A stretch of 64,000 nt of DNA from Progne subis subis (taxonomy: Eukaryota > Chordata > Aves > Passeriformes > Hirundinidae): NCBI GenBank assembly GCA_022316685.1, contig JAKJHU010000065.1, forward strand, positions 3,094,322-3,158,321, in the 5' to 3' direction. The notes under the pieces were generated by a model. That model searched no databases and was not told where the DNA came from. It saw nothing but the letters and a program-made list of their open reading frames with translations. Below are positions 29,192 through 42,238 of this stretch, one piece after another. A program made the translations under genes and the position numbers. The stretch's first letter is position 1, and each line of letters starts with the position of its first letter.

Positions 29192-31483
29192 GCCAACAAA
29201 TACAAATACAGTCATTACATCAGGCCCGAGAATTTTAGGATACACTTTTCCCCTAACAGCTCAATACATCATTCACAAATGTAACAAGTACACTGTAGAC
29301 GCAAGCACTGTGTGTTAGAAATGCATATAAGCAGGGTGCTTCCACAAAAAGCAGTAAAAGTTATTACAAACAGTAAGAAAAGGTGGTCAAGTCCCTATGG
29401 TTTACTAAGATGCTAATTAAACACTTACTGAAACACCAGTTAATATTGTTTTTAATTAGCAGATGCATAGTACTCCTAGAATTGTTTTTCAAAGTATATC
29501 ATGTATGTCACATCATTTGTCTCCCCAAAAATGCTGCCTCATTTAAATCCTTAGATCACTGCTGTTACTTTTTACACAACTCCATGAAGGAGGGAAGGTC
29601 TTCTTGAAAAAATTATGAAAAAAGAACTTTCTTTCTATACCAAGGCTAATTGACTGGAGCTTTAGAATTTGTTTGGCTTTTCAACAAATCAATCACCTAT
29701 TCAATCAGATTCATATAACAAGACTTGATGCAGTCACCTGGCATTTGTAATTACCTTACACATATAAAACAAACAGACTGTACCAGGGAAAAAACTTTAA
29801 ATAAAAATGCTTTCCTATAAGCAGAATAACTGTACATCAGAGTCACGTCACCTGCAGTGTAACATGATTATTCAATGTCAGAGCACTTACTTTATATGCA
29901 AGATTCACTAGTGTTTTTGCAGAGCAATAAAACCTCACAAAATCTTGCAGTCCCAGGGAAACCTCAAGCCTCCACGCACTCTTCAATGTTAAGAAAATGC
30001 TTGAGAAGAAATAAGCCAAGGAAACGTGGAAATCTTTGACAGAGGAAATACAACTGTTTGTAGCAGCAAACTGATGAAGGCAGCTGATTGTCCGTATGGC
30101 AGAGAGGGCAGGATTATCCCTACCAGCAATCCAGCAACACAGACAGCTTCTCCTACTGCTCTTGCAGCTACTGGGAATGTGATGTATTACCTAATATTAC
30201 TAAAAGTAACATGTTGAAGGACATAATTTAAAAATATTGATTTTTTTTTAGGCATATTAACAAGAAATAACTGCTTCGGGTTAACTGGTTTTCATAAACT
30301 GTTCCAAGTGTATAGATGCTTTATAGGAAGTGAATGGAACAGAAGAACTACACTCTAGACAGGTACTTTCTTTCTAAATTCAAGTCATTCATCCACACCA
30401 CCTCCAATCTCATCTCACAAGTAGCAACCTCCAAGTAGAGCAGCTGCATCAAGAATTCTGAGAATGGCTCCTATTCTCTAGTCATCACCCCACTGTAACA
30501 GATTTCCAAAATAATACTGAAAAATAAGCTTAATTTATCCTCTTTACTGAACCACTATAATTACAAGTAGCTGCTCAACATTGAAATTTAATTTTGACAT
30601 ATCATATCATCAGACCAAATCTTTCACAAGCTTTTATTGCTCTATCCTGTGCAGCGGAATGCATGGTGATGCAATCAGTATGTAATGACCAAGGCTGTAA
30701 ACATAAAACTGCACAGATGCATAAATAATGTATCATTTCCTGAACTTGATTCTGACATAAAGCTTCCCCAACACAAGCCAAAAGAGAGACGTGGTGTTAA
30801 TTTTTTCCATTTTGCATATAGGAACACAAGAGAAATACAAACACACGAAGCATAAGAGGGTCAAATTCCATCCACTGGAAATTTTCCAGAAATACATTAT
30901 ATTAACCAGATCAAGGCAAAACTGATATTTTGCACTGTAAATTGCCTATAAACACTGGGCATGGAGACATTGATGCTGTCAACAGAAATCAGCACTTCTC
31001 TTAGTGGTTTTTCACAGTCAGAGCTCACAGAATACTTATTAAGTCAAGCATCAAATTTGTGGCCTCGAATACAAGCTCCCTGGTATGTAATGTAACACTT
31101 AAACAGACCAGTTTAAGAGCACTCATTTCCCAACCACCAAACTAAGTAACTTGTAAACTGTAGAAATGCTCCTGAAATAAGGCTTAAAGTCTATCTGAAA
31201 TACAGAAGAGATATACTTGAATCTTTTCTGTCCAATTGTAAGAAAAAAATCAGTTGCTGATGTAGTTAACTGTGCAGAGGTCTTCAAATTCTACTGGTTT
31301 TTTCCCTCACACTAAACAGCAATGGATACAACTGAGGTGAGCAGTGCATCCCCTGGCAGAAACGGAGGGAATCATCAGGTCTTTGTGGGAACAGATTCAT
31401 TTCACATCCTGGAAGACACACACTGGAATAGAAGTGTATTCTCTTAGATAGCTTTAAAAAAAATTTTGAAAAAATAAGCTCAC

Positions 31484-31619
31484 TTGTAAATGCTGAGAGT
31501 TGTCAGTCATATTGTCCTCTCTCCTACGAACTTCTTCCAACAGCTGTGCATTCTTCTTTTTCTCCAATTGCTGATTGTGCTTCAGATTGGCAACCTTCTT
31601 GTTTTGGTCCTTCATATGT
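31484..31619 (-). CDS. ERC2: ERC2 exon (45 codons plus 1 base), coiled coil, HMKDQNKKVANLKHN
   Basis: The acceptor is tacaattcttag and the donor gtgagc. The 136-base exon starts with the single base A that completes the split Arg codon and ends between codons. It reads HMKDQNKKVANLKHNQQLEK, then KKNAQLLEEVRRREDNMTDN, then SQHLQ. LKHNQQLEKKKNAQLLEEV is the clearest ERC2-versus-ERC1 signature in the window. NMTDN differs slightly from the SMADN remembered for mammals. Past the donor the frame would run into intronic sequence, so translation continues in an exon beyond base 1. The intron before this exon has a UG-repeat between its branch point and acceptor. Confidence 0.95.
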
Positions 31620-31656
31620 CTAAGAATTGTACACACACACACATTAGTGTCAATGA
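31620..31656 (-). promoter_or_regulatory. 3' splice site with UG-repeat in place of pyrimidine tract
   Basis: Transcribed-strand reading gives a branch-like CTAAT (branch A at 31644, 24 bases from the acceptor). About six and a half UG repeats follow (AC on the plus strand, 31631-31643), then tacaattcttag. There is no AG in 31622-31656. UG repeats next to acceptors are binding sites for TDP-43 and CELF proteins (established for other exons such as CFTR exon 9). Regulation here is inferred. Confidence 0.5.
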
Positions 31657-33580
31657 CTGCAATCACTTCTTTTGCAATAGAGATTAATTTTGTGACTACA
31701 ACACAGGAGATCAATTATCCCAACAGACAAAAGTTTTCCAAGCATCAGTTGTAACAATAAAACTTCATCTTGTTTTCAAGATGGCATATCAAAACAGCTT
31801 TCAGTTTTTAGAGTGGTAGAGCAATTGTCTGGGCTTACAAGATGTCCCATTTTTTATGATTTCCTCACAAAAAACTCATACATATTCGGAGCTCTATGGA
31901 GAAAAATTGTTGAAAGAGGGAGATTATCCAATAATCTTTACACACTCTGCATTCAGGAACAATTTTAATAGGTTCAAAGTAGCATTAATTTCAAAGGAAG
32001 TAGAAGGTGAAGGTAATGAGTAATGTATGCTGTGAAATTATATTTTTTAAAACCTGGACTACAAATACGTGTTTAGGATGATTAAAGTGTGATGGGGTAG
32101 AAGGTCAGGTCATAAATATGCCATGAAGAATAAAGGATGCCTTTACCAATAGCTTGTACATGACAAAAACATTTATATAATTTTTAATAATAGGACCTCT
32201 TTCTACAAAAGATAATCAACAAACAAATTTATGAGCCATTCCTAAGGAAATTAAACAGTCTTTGCCACCCTTATATGTTTTCTTTTGTTAAGATTATATT
32301 AATAAAAAATTATTAATTGCTTCAATTTTAATTATCATTTATTGGATGTTATTCATCAAGTTACCAGAAGCATTTCTGAGACTTAGCATGCACCTTTTTA
32401 GGAAAGAAGGAAAACTAATTTTGTCTGCCAGGTAATGAAAACATATCCTTGCAGTAAAACTTCCCACTTGCTTGAATTCTTAGATATTATTTTCCAGACT
32501 TTCTTTGACTTGTAGGAATTTGCTCCCTTTTATCTATTAAAAAAAAAAGTCACGTGCAAATTCCTAATGAGATCTACCCACTAATCCTATTGTGGTAAAT
32601 GAAGAGAATATTACTCAATGCCCAAAAGGATCTCTGAAAATCCCTCCTTTGCTTCCACATCAGAAGCAGCGAAAAAAGTTACAGAACACATTTCTTATAC
32701 AGATTTTTATTATGCTAAAGAAACTGGGTCATTTAATATTTACTTCTATCACTGGCTTCTTTGTCCTACCACTATTTTTTTCACTACTTATTTATGTTGA
32801 AAAATTAATAATTAATTTGCAATCAATAAATCCGCCATGGTATTAAAAATTCTTAAAAGACACTTCATGTAAAAGTTTGCAAGTATAGCACATTATAGAA
32901 AATCCAATTGATTAGAACTCAAAAAAAAAAAACAAAAACCACCAAAAAAACCTTAAAAAAAACAACCAAAACCACCAACTTGGACTTGACTATAGGTTAT
33001 TTGCAACTCTCCAAGTGAAAATCAGTTCCCTGTCATGAGTCTGTCTCATAACTGTAAGCAAAGACTTAGCATAAAACCAAAGCGAATACTGGAAAAAATC
33101 TACCTCCATACCTTCATAAATAAATGTACCTGGCAGAAATTTTGGTGGTGCAATATGTCTTTGGGCTGTTAAAACATAAATTGGTTTCCAATCTCATGCT
33201 GAGTAAATGATAAATTCATTTGCATTCAATCTCTGTAAGAAGCTCAATTTTATGCCAACATTAGCCACTTCTTTCATCACCCCTCCCTCACACAACTTCC
33301 CATTTCAGCTTCTCTCTAATGCCACACTGAAAAGTAGAACAGGGTAAAGCTGCAAGGGAAAAACATCTGGTGCCTGTGATATGCAAAATCATGAGGAGAA
33401 GGAAATAAAAGAAAGATCTGTCGTAGACTCTTTATGCCACAACTGGCTACAAACCTATGGAAATGAAAAGAAAATGCTACCGCTAAAAAGCCTAGCTGAG
33501 TTTTCTTTCAGGTCTGCATTAGAAGTACTGGGGGAGTTCAGTGCAGCAAATAAATACAAAAAAACATATTTCCCATCAGC

Positions 33581-33596
33581 TTTTTTTTTTTTTTTT
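33581..33596. repeat. T16 homopolymer
   Basis: Sixteen consecutive T; an A16 lies 125 bases further on (33722-33737). Confidence 0.97.
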
Positions 33597-33721
33597 AACA
33601 GAAAATATCAAATATAATCCTTGGTCCAATAGAATTTTTGAGCTACTTGCTCTGGTATGTTTTCATGTGGCTTTTCTGTTTCTAAAATGCTTTTAAATAA
33701 AATATAAGATTAGGATAAGTT

Positions 33722-33737
33722 AAAAAAAAAAAAAAAA
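33722..33737. repeat. A16 homopolymer
   Basis: Sixteen consecutive A. With the T16 at 33581-33596 it forms a potential long-loop inverted pair. Confidence 0.97.
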
Positions 33738-36346
33738 GCATTAGAAATAGAAAAATATTTGGGAACAGTACCCAATCAACATAAAATATCATAAGCCATG
33801 CCCATAGAGGATATATGATAAAACATCCACATAGTAACAAAGTAACAATGCTGAAATGCACAGCTGAGTCTACATTGCCCTTTATCATGTGGAATTCATT
33901 TCATGTGTTCTGCTACACTGCTTGAATTTAAAGGTCTAAGACCACAAAATTCATTAGACAGAATAAAATAAAGACCACCGCTTAAGACATATGTCTTTAA
34001 AATCTGAAGTGTTTATTTCAGGGGTCTGGTGAGTAGAGTTCCTCTTCCCATCACAAGTTAATAATTTTCTGCTAATATAATGTTTTCAGATCGTGTAATT
34101 GGACCAGAGCAGGAAGATGAAATCCACAGCTCTCTCATTCTCCACATTGTTATAGTTCATTTTGAAGTTGGGCATCTATTCTCTTTTAGGTTAATTTTTT
34201 AACCTCTGAGTTTGACATTACAGTCATTCCAAGCTAGTTAAAACCCACCACTGCTGCATTTGTGATTTTACAAATTTCACAGAATTGGAAAACCAGGCTA
34301 CAAACCAATTCTGAAGCACTCAAGCCCATAGTACACTGAAGTAGTGCCAACTCTGCTTTTGGCTTAAAGAAATGTTCTGAGCTCATAAACATTTAAGAAA
34401 CAAAGCAGACTAAAAAAGCAGCATAGATGACTAACACTCTGCACAGATGCTTAATCTTGGCCAAACATTAAAAAGTAGGATTAATGACGGTTTTTCAGAT
34501 AACAAATTTACATTTGTTTGTGTTCTTATGGTTAAAGCCAGTCAGCAACTGTTACAGAATATCTAGCAGCTTAGGAGCAAAAAATAATTTAGAGTGAAAC
34601 TAAACAGTCTTGAAAACAGAGCTAGAATATAAACATACCTTGAATAGTTTAAAATAAAAATATTTTTTTAAAAAAATGTTTAAAAGGATATTAGTTCTGC
34701 CCTCTTCCAGTCACAAACTAATGGATGATATCCTAGGCATCTCTTACTCTTTTGACAATTCAATATCAGAGAAGTGGTAGCCAGCAAACACCCCATGCCA
34801 GATACTAGCTACCAATAATATTGACAGCTAATAAAGAAAAGATGAACACTAGGAAAAAGAAAAAATTCTAAATAAAATCTTAATATTTTAGTACATTAGA
34901 CATTCTTTCACTCCTAACGAAGTGAGAAAGATAATATAAAGTAACATACTCTTGTAGAAGCTACCTTACTACTCATTAAATTAAGTTTATTCATTTGTCA
35001 TACCTAGTTTAAGCCATTGCTCTTAACTGAATATTCATTCACTTTAGATATGCTGCTCTGTAAAAATCAGCCTCTTCCTGAATCTTTCTGACCTGGGATA
35101 ATTTTTTATAATCTTTTTCAATACACAGAACGTTCCACAGTAATTAATTTGCACCTCAACTGGGCACTAGACTTAAAATCAGGTATCTAAATGACAGCAA
35201 TGCCTCCACCATTGTTTTCCTCAGCATGCAACAATTTTTTGAGAGAAGTGGCCTCAGAATGCCAGTGCTGGAGTCAACAGACTGCAGCAGCTCTGACCTC
35301 TCTGCTGCTGAAGAGCCATCATCTATGACTGCTAAACATTTAGATACACTTAGTGTATCACAGATCCAAGCAAGACAGGAAAAGGCAAAACATTCTCAAA
35401 AAACCCTTTAGCTTTATCTCTTATGACATCCAGTCCAAAGGACTTGGAGCCCATCAATCTTCCTGAGAAAACAACAAGATGCCCTTACCTCAAATGCACT
35501 TTTAATTCTCTTTAATCTTTTAACTAAAATGTCTTTGCATCAAACAGACATCAGCGCCATGGAGACCCAGACCCTGGACCGACAGGAAGATAAAACAGCA
35601 AAACAGTAGCACCACTTGGTTTCTGCTGGTATGAATATAACTGTAATGACTACACTTTAACCATGTTTGGGCTTTTTTCTTGTTCTGGAGTAGCAGACAA
35701 ATTGATCTCGCAGGTCTAACTATAGGACATTTAATTCCTTCAATTAAACTTTTTAAGACAAATATTAAACACTAAGTTTCTGCATATACATAAGTAGTAT
35801 TCAGCTTTTATTTTACAGTAGTGTGTGTTGTCTAACCTCCAATGCTTTCATCTCTGCTAGCTATAGAAAAATCACACTGTTTCATTAAATTCCCTGCTTT
35901 AATTAGCCACCTGGGTACCTTGGCCACAAAGCTCGGTAATGTCAGCCAAAAATAAGTGTTACATGTTAGTATAGCCTTTACTCTATTTCATGAAGGGTTT
36001 TTTCCCCTCAAAGTATACAAAAAATGCAGACATGCAAAATACTCCCAAAAGAAAAATCTGTAACATTTTCTAAAGGAATATGTCTCTGCAATAATTTTAA
36101 TCACTTTAAACAGCATTGCAATGGGACCAGCTGTCTGCAAGTCAATCAAAAAAATTCTCCAGTGTGCTAGGAAGCTGTGCTCCTTAGCAAATAAAAGAGA
36201 AAAAAATCAGAGTGCAAAGAATATTTTCAGGGAAACAAGCAAAAAAACCTATCCACCCCAAACCAACCAGATCTATTTTATGAAACACATTTTAGTGAAA
36301 ACAAGTAATCTATATAAAACAAGAAATTCTCTAAAATATGTTTTAA

Positions 36347-36410
36347 AATTCTTAAAATTATTTTAAGTATATATAATTCTTAAATATAATTCTTAAAATT
36401 ATTTTAAGTA
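36347..36410. repeat. Two perfect 23-base direct repeats, period 41
   Basis: Identical 23-base copies (aattcttaaaattatttt followed by aagta) lie at 36347-36369 and 36388-36410, separated by an 18-base AT-rich spacer that itself contains attcttaaat. This looks like a recent local tandem duplication. Confidence 0.95.
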
Positions 36411-39217
36411 AACAAACGTAACCCAATGTTCTAGGCAGGTGCTGGGTAGAATATTACCATCATCACTACTCGAAAATTATTATCTCTCCTTTCTAAAGAG
36501 TCCATACTTTTACAAAGAATTCATATATGTGATCAATGAAACAAATCTTAACATTTTACTAGGCACTCTGGGTCTCAGCAGCCAGTCACGCAGAAGACCT
36601 GATCCTGTAAATCCCAACCATGTGAATGTCCATTCCAAATTACATTGCTTCAGTAAGGCTCGGTAGAAATATTCCAAGAAGTTCAGTTCCCACTGTCTTA
36701 AGAATGAGAGTCTGTGCAGGTGCTTCACTGAGTCATGACTAAACCAGCATAATGCTTCAAAAGGCAGGACTAATTTCACTGAAATCCAAAAGCTGGAATT
36801 TTATTAGCATATAAACAACTTGAATATTGTTTCTGGCATTTTTCATGGAATACAAATGCTGCTACCTATCTACAGTCCTGGGTTGGACTCTTAAGAGACT
36901 AAAATCACCACAAGAGATGTTAAGAGGGGCACTGACAGACACATTCCTGACACAAACAAGGACACTGCTTATTCACTGACAGCCCAGAGATGGATTTTTT
37001 TTGTAGAAAATAGATATCATCACGATAACAAAACCTCTATCTGTGACAGGCAAAATTTTTAATATAACAAAGAAAGCAAATCTTGAACCAAAGCAATTTT
37101 TTTCTAAAAGAAAGCCCTCATGCTTGACTGCTGAATTGATTTAATAAGCAAGACTACAGTCATTGTAAGTTTTATAATACGGTAATAAAAAAACTAAGCA
37201 GTGACTTCCTGTACTGTCATTTGCATTTAAAACTCTCATTTCATTTTTTTTTCAATCACGATCATATAACTTAAAGAATTATTAGTGTCCAAGATATCTT
37301 CTAAAATCTGGTGTCTCCTTATTCTTAGCTTATTTTTCATTTGTTAACTAATACAATTATCACACTGATAGCAAATTACATACCTAAACGAATAAACAAA
37401 AGTATCCCAACCATTAAGAAATTAATTGGTCTACGAAATTTAAACATTAAAAGCAGAAATACTCCTACAGACAAAGAGCCTTTAAAAAGCTCAAAGACTA
37501 ATACAGACCACTACACAGGCACTGGGCAGTATAGTGTTTTGAATGAAAACTTCTTAAGGGAGAAAAAAAAAATAAGTATTCCTTCTTTTTGTTAAACATA
37601 CTCAAAAGAAAACAAACAAATAAAATCAAGAATTTTTCACGTCTGATAAAGGCCACACCATTTGGGAGGAATACATCATCCCAAATCTCAGGGAATTCCT
37701 TTCTTTGCATATCTGACTAAACTATTGCCATCCTATAGAAAAAAATCCTGTACATCCTGTCTCAGGATTGCCCTTCTTGCCCTCGTAATTCCAAAGCAGA
37801 AAATCCAGCAGACCTTATCCCTTCTCTTTATAAGAACTACATTTTCCTCTCTCTCTTTCCCACTAAAAAGGAGGAGGAGCAAGACTTCAACTCACTTTAC
37901 AACTGCTTAAACGCCTAACCTGTGTGACAGCGTAATCTCTGACCCCACAAAATTTCATTTTTACAATTGTGCTATTTGATCTCGTAACTAAAAAAAATAA
38001 TAAGAAAAAAAATAAATAAAATAAATAAATAAAAAAAATCTCTTCTACAGTGACATAAAGGGAAGTAGCTCAGCTTCCTTAGCATGTCTATTACCATTTG
38101 GGATGAGAAAGCAAGCTCGAGTGGATGCCCCCAGAGAGACAGGAAAATGTCACCAGCCTGTGCCTGGATCCCCCCTGTTGCCAGGAAAGCCAATGGGACA
38201 TAAAGACCTTCCCATAGGAACAAAGCTTATGAAAACTGAATAAAATTTTGGTGCCTTTTGAACAAGAGAATTTGAAAGCAATTCCCTCTGGTTAACCTTG
38301 GCCAAACTGATTTTATCTTTAGGTAATAAAGGCCACCATTTTCCACATGCCTGAGGAATTGCTATCACAAGAAATTAATATTATCTCTGCCTGAAGAAGA
38401 ACGCTTGCTTTTCTTCCTGCCATTCACCTGATGCTGAGACCATGGCAAACTCCACGTCACACTTCATCTGCTTGTCTGGGAGCCACCCCTTTGTGCTCTC
38501 TCCAGACCTCTTTGATAGAAAGAACTGAAAACAAAATGACCAACACAAACATGGGACAAAAAAAAAATCATCCAAACAAAGTAATATTAAAATAATTTTA
38601 AAATATCTAAAAAAAAAAAATTAATTCCTATATCCCTAATTTTCCATTTGAGTGCAGAAAAGGCATCATGCCCAGAATAAGCAGCTAAGATAAATTAATT
38701 TTAGCATATATTCAATGTTTTCATTACATTCCCAGCTTCTGTCACTGACAGGTTACATAACTATTTCAGTTTCATCCAAAGGACCAGGCTTGTAGCCCAC
38801 AGAGACCTGTAGGGCTCAAAACCCCCTTCTTTATATCCCTTTACACTCCCCCGGCTTTAAAATCTCATCATTTCAATTGCCTGAAGGCTGGCTTCAGGTT
38901 TCTTAACTCATATTATGACAATTTTTCAGTGAGACAATTATGCACCACAAAACAATATTATTGCCCTGGAACAACCAAGAACTCTGCCTGGTAGAAACAA
39001 AGCAAGTATCACAGAAGTCACTGAAACATTTCTCACCTCAAAGGCAAAAATGTGGGAGGAAGGGTTCACCTAACACACACATTCTGGGAAGTTTTCCAAA
39101 ACCTTTATTTAAGAAGTGTTTAGTCTCACACAGTTCCCTCCAAAGCCCTGGAGAGAACGCTAGAAATATCCTCGTGAGGATAATGCACGAGTGAAAGAGA
39201 CATACTAAAATCCTGTT

Positions 39218-39420
39218 CCAAACTATGGCTCACGTCGCTTTGTTCCAAGGCAGATCTGCGCTGCAAGCACGGAAACTCCGACCCAGCGCATTGCAGGGCC
39301 GTGTCTTCCTCAGCGCATTCCTGCTGCGTGACACCTCACATGAACACGTGCAAAATTCATACCACCAGACTCATCTGTCACCCATCTTTCTCGTACACCC
39401 GGGATTGTCGTGCATTTTCT
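39218..39420. other. Small CpG-rich patch in intron
   Basis: I count about 13 CpG dinucleotides in 200 bases (for example cacgtcgc, cagcgc, ggccgtg, tgcgtg, cccggg, gtcgtg). The surrounding kilobases have very few. There is no recognisable ORF, exon or repeat. Confidence 0.55.
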
Positions 39421-42214
39421 TCTGATGTTCTTCTTAAAAAAAATACGAAAAATACAAAAAAAGGCGCTGCTGATGACAGCACGCTAGATGAGAAGGATAT
39501 TTGATCTGGTTTAATATGGCAATTGCTTGCTCAGCTATTTTATTAATTGAGACCATTAGCAATAACTAACCAGTTACTAGAAATAGCTTGTTGCCTTAAA
39601 TTTGCAACCAAGAAGTTGCAGCCCTGCTACTGCAACTACCCCATCAGGTCCTTCCCAGATGTAGTCCAGAAAAGCTTTTTTTTCTTTAAATTACCAAATT
39701 AACAAAGCATCTCCACACAAATAAACAAAACAAAACAAACAAAAAAACCACCAGGGGAAAAAAACCCTCCACCACCTCCTGACTCTTCCCAGTTTTTCTC
39801 TGCATCCAACTGCTCCACAGCATGTCCAGATGTCCAGCCCAGCCTGACAGCAATCAGGATCACATCTCCTCTGCAGCACTCCACGTTTCATTGCAATTTT
39901 CTTCTGGATCAAATCTTTTAGTGCAACTCCTGGCTCACCCTAGAAGTTCTCAGGATCAACCCAGCCATTATCATCCATTGCATAAATCAAGCTTTCCATA
40001 TTTTTGCAGTAATTTCTTCAGACCTCCAAATAAATCAGGTACACTTTGTATGATTCTTGTTTAGACATACAAACTTCCCCTTATTAGAAATTCAGATTAG
40101 AGCACCGTCACATTGCCCAAGCACGCTGCTCCTTCGTTGAGAAAGCAAACAAAAGAGTGGAAGAAGTGGTTCCACCAAGGGCCCAATTCCTAAATTTAGT
40201 GTCCCTGTCTCTTTTCACTCACAGCTTTTGGAGGGCAAGCTGTGCTATCTCACAATGATTCTTCACTCACACACCCCTCCACCGTGCCCAGGGAATCCTG
40301 ACAGCACTGAGCCCAGGCTCCCCAGGGATGGCTCTGGGGCTACTTTATGCTCGGGTTCAAGAGGTAAAGAAATTTGCCCCCTGGATCTTGCACCTAAGGA
40401 AAACTAGTAGAGGCAGCAGGTCTGGAGAAGCACAAGAAATACTAATGCCTTGAACTAGTAATCATGAAAGAGAAGAATAACAGCTCCTTCTGTTCTCTCT
40501 TGCCCAACACATCCAACTAAACCTAAAGCTGATATTTTTCCTTCAGCGAGGCAGAGATCTTTTCTCCTCATATCCACTTCATTCTGCATAACCATTCACT
40601 TTACAGAGTATTTACCCTCCAAATCAAATCTCAGAAAAAAGCAAATCACTGAGAAATTACAAAGCATCCTCCCTTATTTAAATAAATCTTTTCTATTTTA
40701 ATGTTTCCATGGCTTTCAGTAAACTGAAAGGGGAAGTACAGAACAACGCTGACAAGTACAGTAATGAGTGGGATGAAATTGAACACTCCATCATCTTGTC
40801 CCAGAGCCCTGTTTATTGTTCTTTTTATTGTTCATCGCTATGATTTCTGCTTATTTTGTGAAATAATATTTTCCCTTTTCCCCCTTAAAGTAAAATACCA
40901 AAGAAATAAACTTTCTACCATACTACTTCTTTAAAAATGAAATTTACAAAAGTTTAAAACTACGCATAAAATTGGATAAATCTAAATATTATCTCAAAAT
41001 GTCATCTCTTTCAAAATGTTTAAATGCTAAAACATTGATTCTCCATATGTAGCAAACAGGCTAAAAGAGAATGACATGTCAGCAATCTGCCTGTTATCCA
41101 ATGTGACAACTATGTTTCTCACTCAGAATAACCAGTCTCTCAGAAGAGTAATGTATATCACAGATTCTCTCAGTTTTCAGTAGTACACTATCTCAATTTC
41201 TCCAGGGAAATTATCTTTGAACAACATATCACTCTGCCCTTGGAACCATCAAACTGACATTTGACAAAACTGTGGATGGCTTGTAGGTTAAATTTAAAAC
41301 TCCACTGAACCTCCCCTCGCACATCTCACCGAGCACTGGCCTCCCGCAGAAACAATCAGGAAGGCCAACATCAGAGCTGGTGGGAAACTTTCTGGCACTG
41401 GTCAGTACGATTCACACAGAAAAAATATCCATCTCCTCCCTGTCTGCAGGTAGAAACGTGTGGTGAGCATATAACCTGCTGTAACCTAAAGGTGTGGGGT
41501 GTCACTGGTTGTACTCAGAATATTTGTCTCTTGTACAGGCAGGTGCACATGGGGGCATTGTGCCAATGTATTTCATTTTCTTGTTTGTGATCCGTATCCA
41601 CAGCCTACCACTTAACAAAACAGATGCAGCATTTCTCTAACCATAATAACCTCATAGGAGTGCGGACAACTAAAATGACAGTGAAGAACATACAGATCAG
41701 CAGAAATTATGGAAATTAATAGATCTGTTTCTTAAATTAAGTTTTGATCTTAATGAAGATTCAAGCTGAGAAAACTTAACACTTCACTGAGTTGCAACAA
41801 CAAATTCTAATCACACTCTACAACTTATCCAGGACTCTAGGGATGGAAGCTGGCAGGGTTATGAGGACAGTTTGCTTCAACAAGGTCAATTGGTTTTTTA
41901 GGTCAATAAAACATAACAGAAATTGCACCTCCACCTGCTGAACAAATGTTTCTGCATACCAATCACTGAATTTCTGTGAAATCAACCATAATGACAACCA
42001 CATAGCATAATACCTTTCTTTAGGCTCTCTTGAGCTAGAGAGATTTTCAATCAGTGTTGAGTATGCTCTGGTAGAAATTCAAATTGGTCACATTCAGTCA
42101 ATAATTTCATCATAGCCAACTCCATAATAAATGCATTTAATTTACTTCTGGAAGGAAGAAATATTCTGAAAATAAATTGTTGAAGTATTTTCACAACCTG
42201 TAATAACTATCCCA

Positions 42215-42238
42215 TCAAGCACATAAAAATGTGCTTGA
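42215..42238. repeat. Perfect 10-base-arm hairpin
   Basis: TCAAGCACAT, loop aaaa, ATGTGCTTGA. It lies about 1.1 kb downstream of the microexon in transcript sense. Confidence 0.95.

Larger units (their letters stand above)
1..31483 (-). other. ERC2 intron, partial, at least 31.5 kb
   Basis: The intron starts at donor gtgagc and runs off the window. By eye I found no exon encoding the next part of ERC2 (the segment that reaches the IWA C-terminus). It contains a CR1 3' end (8276-9180), a candidate LTR (10885-11330), an older CR1-like fragment (11440-11690), microsatellites and two short perfect inverted repeats. GC-richer unassigned patches lie at 1680-2260 and 28570-28870. No tRNA, rRNA or known small-RNA gene was recognised. 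Confidence 0.8.

Noticed and set aside
1..31483. A further ERC2 exon downstream of 31484
   Set aside because: I looked on the minus strand for the next conserved segments and saw no match with splice borders. The intron probably continues past base 1. A translated alignment would be decisive.
31625..31650. CA-repeat as an ordinary intergenic microsatellite
   Set aside because: It sits exactly between a branch-like site and the ERC2 acceptor, so it is reported as a splicing feature instead.
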